Assembly: GCF_000805385.1 (NCBI RefSeq)
Contig: NZ_JTJW01000008.1
Span: 186,001-250,000, forward strand
Length of the DNA: 64,000 nt
Reading direction: 5' to 3'
DNA from: Mycolicibacterium setense
Lineage (GTDB): Bacteria; Actinomycetota; Actinomycetes; Mycobacteriales; Mycobacteriaceae
Part shown: positions 26,120 through 34,437 of the stretch, one piece after another
Layout: each line of letters starts with the position of its first letter
Numbering within the stretch: position 1 is the stretch's first letter
Position numbers and translations under genes: made by a program
Notes under the pieces: generated by a model
The model's database searches: none
What the model was told of the DNA's origin: nothing
The model's input: only the letters and a program-made list of their open reading frames with translations

Positions 26120-28048
26120 TCAGGTCGCCTGCAGGGTCAACCGCGGCCCCGGATCCGCCGACAATGGGACGTTGTGACGTTGCAACAGCCACGAAGCGAT
26201 GTTGTGGAACAGCGGCGCCGCCGAGGATCCCGGTGACCCGTCGGCCGCGCGGTGCGGTGCGTCCATCATGATGCCGATGACGTAACGCGGATCGTCCGCA
26301 GGCGCCATTCCGGCGAAGGTGATCCAGTAGACGTCGTCGTAGTAGCACCCGCATGCCGGGTTGATCTGCTGCGCGGTGCCGGTCTTGCCCGCGATCTGAT
26401 AGCCCTCGACCGCGGCCTGCGGACCGGTGCCCTGCTGCGTGCCCATCGGGTCGCGCTGCACGATGGCGCGGAACATGTCGCGCACGGTGCGCGCGGTCTC
26501 GGGTGTCACCACCCGAACCCCTTCCGGCTTCGGCTCGTCGGTGCGGCTGCCGTCCGGTGCGATGGTGGACTTGATGATGCGCGGCGGCATGCGCACCCCG
26601 TCGTTGGCGATGGTCTGGTACATCCCGGTCATCTGCAACAAGGTCATCGAAAGGCCTTGTCCGATCGGCAGGTTGGAGAACGAGCTGCCCGACCACTGAT
26701 CGAGGGGCGGCACCAGACCCGAGCTCTCACCGGGCAGGCCGACACCGGTGCGCTGTCCGAGCCCGAACCGGCGGACCATGTCGTAGAACCGATCGGGACC
26801 GATCCGCTGGGCGAGCATCAGGGTGCCGACGTTCGACGACTTCCCGAACACCCCGGTCATCGTGTACGGCATGACTCCGTGGTTCCACGCGTCGCGGACC
26901 GTGACCCCGCCCATGTCGATCGAGCCGGGCACCTGCAGCACCTCGTCCGGATTGGCCAGCCCGTACTCGATGGCCGCCGAGGCCGTGATGATCTTGTTCA
27001 CCGAACCGGGCTCGAACGGCGAGGACACCGGGAGGTTACCCATCTGCCGGCTCTCCTGCCGACCGAGGTCCTGACTCGGGTCGAACGTGTTGTCGTTCGA
27101 CATCGCCAGTACCTCACCGGATTTCGCATCGAGCACCACCGCCGAGACGTTCTTGGCACCCGAGGCGTCCCTGGCCTGTTGCACCTGCTGCTGAACGTAG
27201 TACTGGATGTCGTCGTCAAGGGTCAGCTGCACCGTGGACCCGTTGACCGCGTCGTGCCGGTTGCGGTAGCTGCCGGGGATCACCACGCCGTCCGAACCGC
27301 GGTCATAGGTCACCGAACCGTCGGATCCCGCCAACACCGAGTCGAGCGAATCCTCCAAGCCCAGCAGGCCGTGCCCGTCCCAGTCGATGCCGCCGACGAT
27401 GTTGGCGGCCAGCGAGCCGCCCGGGTACTGCCGCAGATCCTGGCGCTCGGCACCGACCTCCGGGAACTTGTCCATGATCGCGCTGGCGATCGCGGGGTCG
27501 ACCGCGCGGGCCAGATAGACGAAAGTCTCGTTGCTCCTGAGCTTTTTGAGCACGGTCTTGGCATCGGGCCGGTTGTCCAGCCGGCTGGCGACCTCCTTGG
27601 CGATCTCGGTGAGCCGGCGATCCGGATCTGGCGCCTCACTGGATTTCGCCTTCGCTTCGGCAAGTTGCTTGCGAACCCGGACCGGCTGGAACGTCAGCGC
27701 TTTGGCCTCGATGGTGAACGCCAGCTTGTCATCGTTGCGGTCGACGATGCTGCCCCGCATCGCCGGGTTCACATCGGTGACCTTGAGCTGGCTGGCCGCC
27801 TCGGCGCGCAGTCCGGCCGCCCGGGGAACCTGAAGGGTGAACAACTGGGCAGCGGCGATCACCAGCACGGCGAGCATGACGAGGTTTCCGGCGCGGTGCC
27901 TGAACACGAAAGATGAGCTGCGCAAACCAGTTTCGGCAGCAGCCACCCGGGTACGGCGAACGCGGGCCTCGTGCCCCGGCCCGGGCGAGGCCTTCTTGGC
28001 CCGCTGCGGCTTCGGCGTCTTGCCCTGGCGTCCCGGGTGGCGGCTCAT
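26120..28048 (-). CDS. pbpB: Septal transpeptidase PbpB (PBP3/FtsI)
   Basis: A class B penicillin-binding protein that crosslinks septal peptidoglycan with FtsW. 642 aa. Basic cytoplasmic tail, one TM helix at about 55-75 (LVMLAVLVIAAAQLFTLQV), non-catalytic dimerisation/pedestal module (about 80-290), then the transpeptidase domain: S349-V-N-K352 (active-site Ser in the SxxK motif), S404-S-N406 (SxN) and K555-T-G557. A short Cys pair (C566, C568) lies in a loop after KTG. Starts with ATG at 28048 overlapping the ftsL-like stop (ATGA). Confidence 0.97.
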   Translation of the reverse strand: MSRHPGRQGKTPKPQRAKKASPGPGHEARVRRTRVAAAETGLRSSSFVFRHRAGNLVMLAVLVIAAAQLFTLQVPRAAGLRAEAASQLKVTDVNPAMRGSIVDRNDDKLAFTIEAKALTFQPVRVRKQLAEAKAKSSEAPDPDRRLTEIAKEVASRLDNRPDAKTVLKKLRSNETFVYLARAVDPAIASAIMDKFPEVGAERQDLRQYPGGSLAANIVGGIDWDGHGLLGLEDSLDSVLAGSDGSVTYDRGSDGVVIPGSYRNRHDAVNGSTVQLTLDDDIQYYVQQQVQQARDASGAKNVSAVVLDAKSGEVLAMSNDNTFDPSQDLGRQESRQMGNLPVSSPFEPGSVNKIITASAAIEYGLANPDEVLQVPGSIDMGGVTVRDAWNHGVMPYTMTGVFGKSSNVGTLMLAQRIGPDRFYDMVRRFGLGQRTGVGLPGESSGLVPPLDQWSGSSFSNLPIGQGLSMTLLQMTGMYQTIANDGVRMPPRIIKSTIAPDGSRTDEPKPEGVRVVTPETARTVRDMFRAIVQRDPMGTQQGTGPQAAVEGYQIAGKTGTAQQINPACGCYYDDVYWITFAGMAPADDPRYVIGIMMDAPHRAADGSPGSSAAPLFHNIASWLLQRHNVPLSADPGPRLTLQAT

Positions 28049-29184
28049 GCGGCGGGCACCGGGACGCTGGCGGCGGCAACCGGCGGATGTAGGGCCGGCG
28101 CCGACGGCGGGCTGAACTGTTCCAGCGGGACGGCGGGAAGCGGCGCGGCCAGTGCCACTGGGGGCTGCGCCGGCGCGACCGGTCCGGGCACGACCGGTCC
28201 CGGCGCGGTGGGTACACCGGGCGCGGGCAGATGCGTCGGATCGGTGACGGCTTGCGGTGCAGCCTGTGCCGGGTCGACGGCAGCGCTCGGCGCGGGGGCC
28301 GCGAGCACGTTGGGTGCGACTGACGGGTTGAGCGGCGCCGGTCCGGGCACCGGCGGTACTGCGCCCGGAAGGCCGTGGGCCGCGTCGGCCTGCGGCACCG
28401 GAATGCCGGGTACCCCAGGGGAACCGGCGCGCGGCGTCCGCACCGTCAGCTCCCGGGGATCGAGCACTCGCGGAGCCGGGGGTGCCGGCGGGGCGGGTGG
28501 CGCCTCTTCCGGTAGCGGCGTGTTCAGCGGGGGCGGAGGCACGCCTTCGGCGGGCTTGGGCGTGCCGACGACAGTCCAGTTACCGGCCGCATCCTGCACC
28601 AGGTGCGCGGTGTCGCGGGACGGGATCATCCCGAGGTTGCGGGCAGATTCGGCCAGCGCCGGAGCGGCCTGCGCCTCGAGCACATCGCGTTCCAGCGCCT
28701 CTTTCTGTTGCATCAGGCCCTCGTTGACCTGGCGGGCGTGGCCCAACTGGTAAGACCGCTCGGCAGATCCGGTGGACAGCCACAAGGTGACCGCGAGTCC
28801 CAGGCCGAGCGCCGCGATCACCAGCACGACAAACGGGACCCGGGAGATCAGGACCCGCGGATTGAGCTCGATCGAGGCCAGCCGGACCAGCAGGCGTTCC
28901 CTGAGCCGGACCCGCAGCGGCGGGCGGACGACCTTGGGAGCCTTGGCCTTACGCGCCTTTGCCCGCGCCTTGGCCTGGCTGGTGCTCTTGGGCCGGGCCG
29001 GGCGGGTACCCGGACGCTGAGTCGGTCCGGTAGCCGGTGCCGTGCGCGCGGGACGCTGCTCGGAACCCGGCCGACGCTTCCGCGGCGGAGCCTGTTCGCT
29101 GCGCCGGCCGCCGGCTCGCGCGGGTTGACGCACCGGACGCCTGCGGTCTGTCTCACGCAGCTGCTCGGGTCGCTTCACCTTCAT
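28045..29184 (-). CDS. ftsL: FtsL-like proline-rich bitopic membrane protein (Rv2164c type)
   Basis: Probable FtsL of the FtsQLB divisome complex, based on its place between rsmH and pbpB and its topology; direct similarity to E. coli FtsL is weak. 379 aa. Very basic cytoplasmic region (1-112, many R, K and P), one TM helix at about 113-137, a short coiled coil (about 140-175: AERSYQLGHARQVNEG...EALERDVLEAQ), the conserved AESARNLGMIPSRDTAHLV segment, then a long extracytoplasmic Pro/Ala-rich tail (about 205-379) without recognisable domain. ATG at 29184 overlaps the rsmH stop. Confidence 0.85.
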   Translation of the reverse strand: MKVKRPEQLRETDRRRPVRQPARAGGRRSEQAPPRKRRPGSEQRPARTAPATGPTQRPGTRPARPKSTSQAKARAKARKAKAPKVVRPPLRVRLRERLLVRLASIELNPRVLISRVPFVVLVIAALGLGLAVTLWLSTGSAERSYQLGHARQVNEGLMQQKEALERDVLEAQAAPALAESARNLGMIPSRDTAHLVQDAAGNWTVVGTPKPAEGVPPPPLNTPLPEEAPPAPPAPPAPRVLDPRELTVRTPRAGSPGVPGIPVPQADAAHGLPGAVPPVPGPAPLNPSVAPNVLAAPAPSAAVDPAQAAPQAVTDPTHLPAPGVPTAPGPVVPGPVAPAQPPVALAAPLPAVPLEQFSPPSAPALHPPVAAASVPVPAA

Positions 29185-30392
29185 GAGTTGCCCCCTTCCC
29201 CCACCTTTTCCAGTGCCCGCAGGCGCACCGGAGCGCTACGCGGATTGCGATCGATCTCACTTTGGCGGGCCTTCTCGGCACCGCGGGTCAACGTGACGAA
29301 TTCTGGTTCGTGGCCGGGCAATTCGATTGGCAGGCCGGGCGGTGTCCTGGATGCGGTGGCCGCGGCGAACGCCTGCTTGACGATTCGGTCTTCGAGCGAC
29401 TGGTAGGACATCACCACGATCCGTCCACCGTCGACCAGAGCGGCGAGGGCGGCAGGCAGCGCGGCCCGAAGCGAGTCCAGCTCGCCGTTGACCGCCACCC
29501 GCAGCGCCTGAAAGGTCCGCTTGCCGGGATGCCCGCCGGTGCGGCGCGCCGGAGCCGGGATCGCTTCGTAGAGCAGCTCCACCAACTCTCCCGTGGTGGA
29601 AAATGGTTGCTGTGCACGACGTTTGACGACTTTGTCGGCGATGCGGCCGGCGAAGCGCTCCTCGCCGAAATCGCGCAGGATCCGGGCGATCGACTTGGCG
29701 TCGTAGGTGTTGAGGATGTCGGCTGCGGTCAGCGGCGCGTCGGGGTCCATCCGCATGTCCAGCGGTGCGTCCGTGGAGTAGGAGAAGCCGCGTTCGGTCT
29801 GGTCCAGCTGCATCGACGACACCCCGAGGTCGAACAGCACACCGTCGATCTGGCGGTGACCGGATTCGGTGATCGCCCCGGTGATTCCGTCATAGCGGGT
29901 CCGTACCAGCCGCATCCGGTCGCCGAACTCGGCCAGCCGGGCCCCGGCGATGCCCAGCGCATTGGGGTCACGGTCCAGACCGATCACCTGCAGGCCGGGG
30001 AATTCGGTCAGAAATCGTTCGGAGTGGCCGCCCGCACCGAGGGTGGCGTCCACCAGGACAGCGCCGGTCCCATCGTCGTGGCGGCGGGTGAGCGCAGGGG
30101 CGAGCAGCTCCACGCAGCGGTCGAGCAGCACCGGGACGTGGCCATGCGTATCGGAATCCGCGTCGTGCGAGGCCCCGTCGTCCTGGAACTCTGAGTGATC
30201 TGGGGAATCTGGCACCGCTGAAACACCTCCGCTCTGAATAGCCCCTGCACCGGGGTCTCTGACCGAATTAACGGACCTGGCGTTGGGGAAGTACGCCAGG
30301 GCCAATTCGGGCAGAGGCCTCGTTGCACGGGCTAGGTCCAGGCCGGCCGTCGGATCGTGGGCCGCATCAGAGGATGTCGCGCAAAGCTTCAT
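29181..30392 (-). CDS. rsmH: 16S rRNA (cytosine-1402-N4)-methyltransferase RsmH (MraW)
   Basis: Methylates C1402 of 16S rRNA with S-adenosylmethionine; by convention part of the dcw cluster. 403 aa. SAM-binding motif DATLGAGGHSE, GLDRDPNALG, FDLGVSSMQLDQTERGFSYSTDAPLDMRMD and the C-terminal ERNPRSAPVRLRALEK box. The core starts near residue 83 (GHVPVLLDR). The N-terminal extension including ALAYFPNARSVNSVRDPGAGA resembles that of the M. tuberculosis protein as I recall it, so I keep the ATG at 30392, which overlaps the end of mraZ by 26 bp. Confidence 0.93.
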   Translation of the reverse strand: MKLCATSSDAAHDPTAGLDLARATRPLPELALAYFPNARSVNSVRDPGAGAIQSGGVSAVPDSPDHSEFQDDGASHDADSDTHGHVPVLLDRCVELLAPALTRRHDDGTGAVLVDATLGAGGHSERFLTEFPGLQVIGLDRDPNALGIAGARLAEFGDRMRLVRTRYDGITGAITESGHRQIDGVLFDLGVSSMQLDQTERGFSYSTDAPLDMRMDPDAPLTAADILNTYDAKSIARILRDFGEERFAGRIADKVVKRRAQQPFSTTGELVELLYEAIPAPARRTGGHPGKRTFQALRVAVNGELDSLRAALPAALAALVDGGRIVVMSYQSLEDRIVKQAFAAATASRTPPGLPIELPGHEPEFVTLTRGAEKARQSEIDRNPRSAPVRLRALEKVGEGGNS

Positions 30393-30798
30393 CGGTGGCC
30401 GCGGAGAAGTTTTCTTCGTGGGTTTGCTGGTAGGACTCCCAAGCTTCGGCGTCCCAGATCTCCAGGTAGTCGACCGACCCGATCACCACGCACTCCTTGG
30501 ACAGGCTTGCGTAGCGACGGTGGTCCGCCGACAGGGTGATCCGGCCCTGCGCGTCGGGATGCTGCTCATCCGTGGCGGCCGCCAAATTACGCAGGAACGC
30601 CCGCGCGTCGGGGTTCCTCCGCGAAGCGTCAGCAGCGCGGCGGGCGACCTTTTCGAACTCGTCCCGCGGGTACACGGCAAGGCTGTGATCTTGGCCCTTG
30701 GTGACCATCAACCCTCCTGCCAGTGCGTCGCGGAATTTGGCGGGCAACGTGAGCCGCCCCTTGTCGTCGAGCTTGGGCGTGTAGGTACCCAGAAACAT
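30367..30798 (-). CDS. mraZ: Transcriptional regulator MraZ
   Basis: An AbrB-fold DNA-binding protein that regulates the dcw cluster, starting with its own promoter. 143 aa with two MraZ half-repeats, each with the DxxGR element (LDDKGRLTLPAKFRDAL at about 10-26 and DAQGRITLSADHR at about 82-94). The ATG at 30798 is chosen over the longer open frame because GGGAGGTG lies 8 bases upstream and homologs start MFLGTY. First gene of the dcw cluster; its presumed operator repeats lie about 100 bp upstream. Confidence 0.96.
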   Translation of the reverse strand: MFLGTYTPKLDDKGRLTLPAKFRDALAGGLMVTKGQDHSLAVYPRDEFEKVARRAADASRRNPDARAFLRNLAAATDEQHPDAQGRITLSADHRRYASLSKECVVIGSVDYLEIWDAEAWESYQQTHEENFSAATDEALRDIL

Positions 30799-30896
30799 CT
30801 GGACACCTCCCGCCACCCGGTTCAGATCCCGTGTCGTTTGCGAGATCCAGGCCAGGCCTTCTTGCCCTCCGAACGGGGCTCCGATTTCCCCGTTGG

Positions 30897-30923
30897 CCGC
30901 CACTTTACCCCACGATCCCCCAC
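30897..30923 (-). promoter_or_regulatory. mraZ: MraZ-box-like array: three GTGGSG repeats with 10-bp spacing
   Basis: On the minus strand GTGGGGG, GTGGGG and GTGGCGG begin at 30923, 30913 and 30903, exactly 10 bp apart. Known MraZ operators are direct TGGGN repeats separated by 5 bp (10-bp period), so this is the expected site of autoregulation. A TAAAGT (30902-30907), which fits TANNNT, is embedded between repeats two and three and could be the -10 covered by MraZ. Confidence 0.7.
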
Positions 30924-31206
30924 TTTGCTCCATTTGATGCGTGCAGATTGAGGTTTCTCCCCACCGATCCCCCCGAGAAACCACCCACAGCGCACACCAA
31001 GCGCCGGCCACATGCCGCCGAAAAAGGAAATCCGCAGGTAGAGGTCTGCGGCGAGACGGTGGGGCGTTGTGGGGCAAGAATCCCTGAGAATCTGGCGTTC
31101 TCCCCCACACCGCCCCACGCCCGAACACGCGAGATCTACCCGGCGTGTCGCTGGGCCACCGCCGGCATCGTGTCCGGGCCGCGCCGGAGCGCACAAAACT
31201 CGAACG

Positions 31207-31241
31207 CAAAAAAAGGGGCAGCCCGTTACGGGCTACCCCTT
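31207..31241 (-). terminator. Intrinsic terminator after the DUF3040 gene
   Basis: On the minus strand a GC-rich hairpin (AGGGGTAGCCCG / CGGGCTGCCCCT, loop TAA, one mismatch) is followed directly by seven T residues. It begins 17 bp after the stop at 31258 and points away from that gene. This is a classic Rho-independent terminator, a form that is infrequent in mycobacteria. Confidence 0.85.
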
Positions 31242-31257
31242 GAAACCGTCGACGGGA

Positions 31258-31662
31258 TCAGTCGTCGAACCGGCGACGGAACCGATCTTCCATCCGAGTG
31301 GTGAACGAGCCGCCGCCGCGCTGTCGGCGCTGACGCGGTCCATTGCCAGAGCCCTGGGCCGCGCGATCACGGCCACCGGCGACACGGGGACCGGTGACGG
31401 CGAACACCACACCGGCGAACATCGCCACGAAGCCGAACACGGACACAACGGGGAAACCACCGAGCCACAGTGACTTCACCGCGACACCGACAACCAACAG
31501 CGCCAAACCGAGCACGAACAACAACGCGCCCTGCAGCCTGCGTCGTGCCGATGGCGCACGCAAGGTCCCACCACGAACGCTCGAGGCGAACTTGGGATCC
31601 TCGGCATAGAGCGCGCTCTCGATCTGATCGAGCATGCGCTGCTCATGATCGGAGAGTGGCAT
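31258..31662 (-). CDS. DUF3040 membrane protein (Rv2169c type)
   Basis: 134 aa. The N-terminal cytoplasmic motif MPLSDHEQRMLDQIESALYAEDPKFA is the DUF3040 hallmark; two TM helices follow (about 43-62 and 67-88) and a basic Gly/Arg-rich tail ends RRRFDD. ATG at 31662 is preceded by AAGGAGGG, which sets the start; the longer frame is not used. Widespread in actinobacteria, often near the dcw cluster, with no established function. Monocistronic: own promoter region (a TATCAT element at about 31737-31742 is a -10 candidate) and own terminator. Confidence 0.88.
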   Translation of the reverse strand: MPLSDHEQRMLDQIESALYAEDPKFASSVRGGTLRAPSARRRLQGALLFVLGLALLVVGVAVKSLWLGGFPVVSVFGFVAMFAGVVFAVTGPRVAGGRDRAAQGSGNGPRQRRQRGGGSFTTRMEDRFRRRFDD

Positions 31663-31890
31663 TCGTCCCTCCTTGCCGACGCCGCCGTCGCGTTTCAAAA
31701 TTTCACATGCCCGCAATCACGGGCACCTAAGCCTAATGATACGAGGTCGATCCGAGCCGTACCACCTTGTTCACTGTCGATTGTAGGTCGTTCCGAGATC
31801 CCCCGGGTCGACGGGACCGACCTCTTCGCAGCCGGATAATGCTGAACATAATGAGCTCGGCAGACACCGGGCGGGCGAAAGGCGAAAGCA

Positions 31891-32487
31891 TTGGCGACGT
31901 ATCTCATCGATCTGTCGCCTGACGATATGAAGCGCCGGCTCCCCGAGGCGCTGCGCGTGTACGTCGACGCCATGCGCTATCCACGCGGAACCGAGGACCA
32001 GCGCGCCGCGCTGTGGCTCGAACACACCCGGCGCGCGGGCTGGAAGTGCGTGGCCGCGGTCGAGGTCGCCGAGCCCGGCGCCGAGCCCGCCGGGGCCGTC
32101 CTGACCGACGCTCCGCTGCAGGGCATCGCCTACGGCTACAGCGGGGCACCCGATCAGTGGTGGCAACAACAGGTCATCTCCGGCCTGCAGCGGGTGGGCG
32201 CCAGCCCCTCACACATCGCAGACCTGATGGCCAGCTACTTCGAACTCACCGAGCTGCACATCGAGCCCCGCGCGCAGGGACGCGGTATCGGCGAGGCCCT
32301 GACCAGGAGACTGTTGGCCGGCCGCACCGAGTCGCACGTGCTGTTGTCGACCCCCGAGATCAACGAGGAGGCCAACCGCGCCTGGCGGCTGTACCGGCGG
32401 CTGGGCTTCACCGACGTGATCCGCGGTTACCACTTCGCCGGCGATCCCCGGCCGTTCGCGATCCTCGGCCGTCCCCTGCCGTTGTGA
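31891..32487 (+). CDS. GNAT-family N-acetyltransferase (Rv2170 type)
   Basis: 198 aa with the acetyl-CoA-binding motif A RAQGRGIGEALTRRLL at about 127-142 and the following RRLGFTDVIRGYHFAGDPRPFAILGR typical of GNATs. The M. tuberculosis ortholog has been reported to acetylate isocitrate dehydrogenase; whether that holds here is not visible. The start is TTG at 31891 (MATYLIDLSPDD); GGCGAAAGG upstream could serve as ribosome site. Divergent from the DUF3040 gene, 11 bp before lppM. Confidence 0.85.
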   Translation: MATYLIDLSPDDMKRRLPEALRVYVDAMRYPRGTEDQRAALWLEHTRRAGWKCVAAVEVAEPGAEPAGAVLTDAPLQGIAYGYSGAPDQWWQQQVISGLQRVGASPSHIADLMASYFELTELHIEPRAQGRGIGEALTRRLLAGRTESHVLLSTPEINEEANRAWRLYRRLGFTDVIRGYHFAGDPRPFAILGRPLPL

Positions 32488-32498
32488 GATCTGGCACG

Positions 32499-33203
32499 AT
32501 GACCAGCGTGCATGTCCGACCACCGAGCCGCCGCAGCCGGACCCGTCTGCTCACCTTGGTGATGTTGCTGCTGATCCTGCCCATGGCGGTGGGCTGTGTC
32601 CGGGTCCGCACCTCGATCACGGTCTCTCCCGACGACAGGGTGTCGGGGCAGATCATCGCCGCGGCAAAGCCGCGGGACGCCGAGGACAAGGGCCCCCAGC
32701 TGCTGAACAACCTCCCGTTCGCCACGAAGGTCGCGGTCTCGGAGTACAGCCGTGACGACTACGTCGGCTCCCAGGCGGTGTTCTCCGACCTGTCGTTCGC
32801 CGAACTGCCTCAGCTGGCCAGTATGAGTCGCGATGCCGCCGGCGTCGACATCGCGCTGCGCCGCGCCGGTGACCTCGTAATCCTGGAAGGCCGGGTCGAT
32901 CTCACCTCGCTGTCCGACCCACAGGCCGACGTTCTGCTGACCGTGTCGTTCCCCGGCGAGGTGACCTCGACCAACGGCGATCAGGTCAGCTCGTCCATTG
33001 TGGAGTGGAAACTGCGGCCGGGGATCGTCAGCACCATGAACGCCCAGGCCCGCTACACCGACCCGAGTGCCCGGTCGTTCACCACCGCGATCCTCTGGCT
33101 CGTCGTCGGCGCATTTTTGGTCGCCGGCGTCATCGGCGCCCTGGCCTGGACGAGCCGCGACACCTCGCCCAAACCGGGCGACCCCGTCGCAGGCAGTGAC
33201 TGA
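32499..33203 (+). CDS. lppM: Membrane lipoprotein LppM
   Basis: 234 aa from ATG 32499. Lipoprotein signal with lipobox ending at C33 (LPMAVGC), a folded extracytoplasmic beta-rich domain (about 35-185), and a C-terminal TM helix (about 195-217) with a short cytoplasmic tail, an unusual double anchoring. In M. tuberculosis LppM affects phagosome maturation and binds mannosylated lipids; that fits its placing before polyprenyl synthase and mannosyltransferase genes. The open frame extends upstream into the acetyltransferase gene but without homology. Confidence 0.88.
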   Translation: MTSVHVRPPSRRSRTRLLTLVMLLLILPMAVGCVRVRTSITVSPDDRVSGQIIAAAKPRDAEDKGPQLLNNLPFATKVAVSEYSRDDYVGSQAVFSDLSFAELPQLASMSRDAAGVDIALRRAGDLVILEGRVDLTSLSDPQADVLLTVSFPGEVTSTNGDQVSSSIVEWKLRPGIVSTMNAQARYTDPSARSFTTAILWLVVGAFLVAGVIGALAWTSRDTSPKPGDPVAGSD

Positions 33204-33330
33204 ACGCGCGCACCTCCGGGGCCGGGCTCACGGCCAGGCCGCACTCCCTTGGTACAAAACGCGTGGCACGCTCTACGCTGAATGCACTTCACCGGACACC
33301 GTTGACGACAGAAAGGGGCGGGCGCTGAGC

Positions 33331-34419
33331 GTGCAAACATCGGCTCCGTCAACCGTCGAGCTGGCCGGAGCCGTCACCGACCAATTGCGCGACTACCTGC
33401 GTGAGCGCCGCCGGGACTGCGAATACATCGGATCCGACTACGCCGAGCTGACCGAGGCCCTCGAGGAGTTCGTGCTCCGCGGCGGTAAGCGGCTGCGCCC
33501 GGCCTTCGCCTATTGGGGCTGGCGCGCAGTCATCGATCCGGCCGACCGCCCAGCCGATCCCGGCGTGCTGAAACTGTTCGCGGCACTGGAATTGCTGCAG
33601 GCCTGTGCCCTGGTGCACGACGATGTCATCGACGATTCGGCGACCCGTCGTGGCCTGCCGACCGTGCACCGGCTGTTCGCCGATCGTCACCGCGACCGCA
33701 ACTGGCACGGATCCTCACGGCAGTTCGGCCTTTCGGCGGCCATCCTGGCCGGCGATCTGGCATTGGCCTGGGCCGACGACATCGTCGCCTCGGCAGACAT
33801 CCCGGCCGACGCGCAGCAGCGGGTCCAGCAGGTCTGGCGCCACATTCGCACCGAGGTGCTCGGCGGCCAATACCTCGACATCGTCGCAGAGGCCAGCCGT
33901 GCCGAAACGGTGGCCTCGGCGATGAACGTCAACACTTATAAGACCGCGTCCTACACGGTGGCCCGGCCACTGCAGCTGGGTGCGGCGGCCGCCGCCGACC
34001 GACCTGACATTCAGCAGATTTTCCACCAGGTCGGCAACGATCTCGGCGTCGCCTTCCAGCTTCGCGACGACGTTCTCGGCGTGTTCGGCGATCCGGCGGT
34101 GACGGGCAAGCCCTCCGGCGACGACCTGCGATCCGGCAAGCGCACCGTGCTGCTGGCGGAGGCACTCGAACTGGCCGACAAGTCCGATCCCGCGGCCGCC
34201 GATCTGCTGCGCACCTCGGTGGGCACCGAACTGTCCGATGAGCGAGTGGGCGATCTGTGCCAGGCCATCGAATCCGTCGGTGCTCTGGCCGCGGTCGAGG
34301 AACACATCGAAATGCTCACCCACCGCGCCCTCGACACGCTGGCGGCCGCACCGATCCACCCGCAGGCCAAGACCGGCCTGGGCGAGATCGCCCGGTTCGC
34401 CGCGAACCGGTCTGCGTAG
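33331..34419 (+). CDS. idsA2: (E)-polyprenyl diphosphate synthase (IdsA/GrcC type, Rv2173)
   Basis: Condenses isopentenyl diphosphate with allylic diphosphates in the cytoplasm; likely a short-chain (geranyl/geranylgeranyl) synthase, chain length not readable with confidence. 362 aa. First Asp-rich motif HDDVIDDS; the second is RDDVLGVFGDP, lacking the third Asp of the classic DDxxD, a variant seen in actinobacterial IdsA proteins. GKR at the start (RGGKRLRPAF) binds isopentenyl diphosphate. GTG 33331 is used because the AAAGGGG stretch lies upstream and no ATG fits. Followed after 18 bp by mptA. Confidence 0.92.
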   Translation: MQTSAPSTVELAGAVTDQLRDYLRERRRDCEYIGSDYAELTEALEEFVLRGGKRLRPAFAYWGWRAVIDPADRPADPGVLKLFAALELLQACALVHDDVIDDSATRRGLPTVHRLFADRHRDRNWHGSSRQFGLSAAILAGDLALAWADDIVASADIPADAQQRVQQVWRHIRTEVLGGQYLDIVAEASRAETVASAMNVNTYKTASYTVARPLQLGAAAAADRPDIQQIFHQVGNDLGVAFQLRDDVLGVFGDPAVTGKPSGDDLRSGKRTVLLAEALELADKSDPAAADLLRTSVGTELSDERVGDLCQAIESVGALAAVEEHIEMLTHRALDTLAAAPIHPQAKTGLGEIARFAANRSA

Positions 34420-34437
34420 GAGCACGGCCAGCACACA

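Larger units (their letters stand above)
30799..31257. other. 459-bp intergenic region upstream of mraZ
   Basis: No gene seen. It holds, from left to right, the mraZ leader, three MraZ-box-like repeats (30897-30923), further G-rich/GTGGGG tracts on the minus strand (around 30955-30985 and 31095-31120), and an intrinsic terminator for the DUF3040 gene (31207-31241). The promoter for the dcw cluster should lie here. Confidence 0.7.

Noticed and set aside
26252..27916. 554-codon plus-strand frame
   Set aside because: Antisense to pbpB, which has all penicillin-binding motifs; the plus frame has none.
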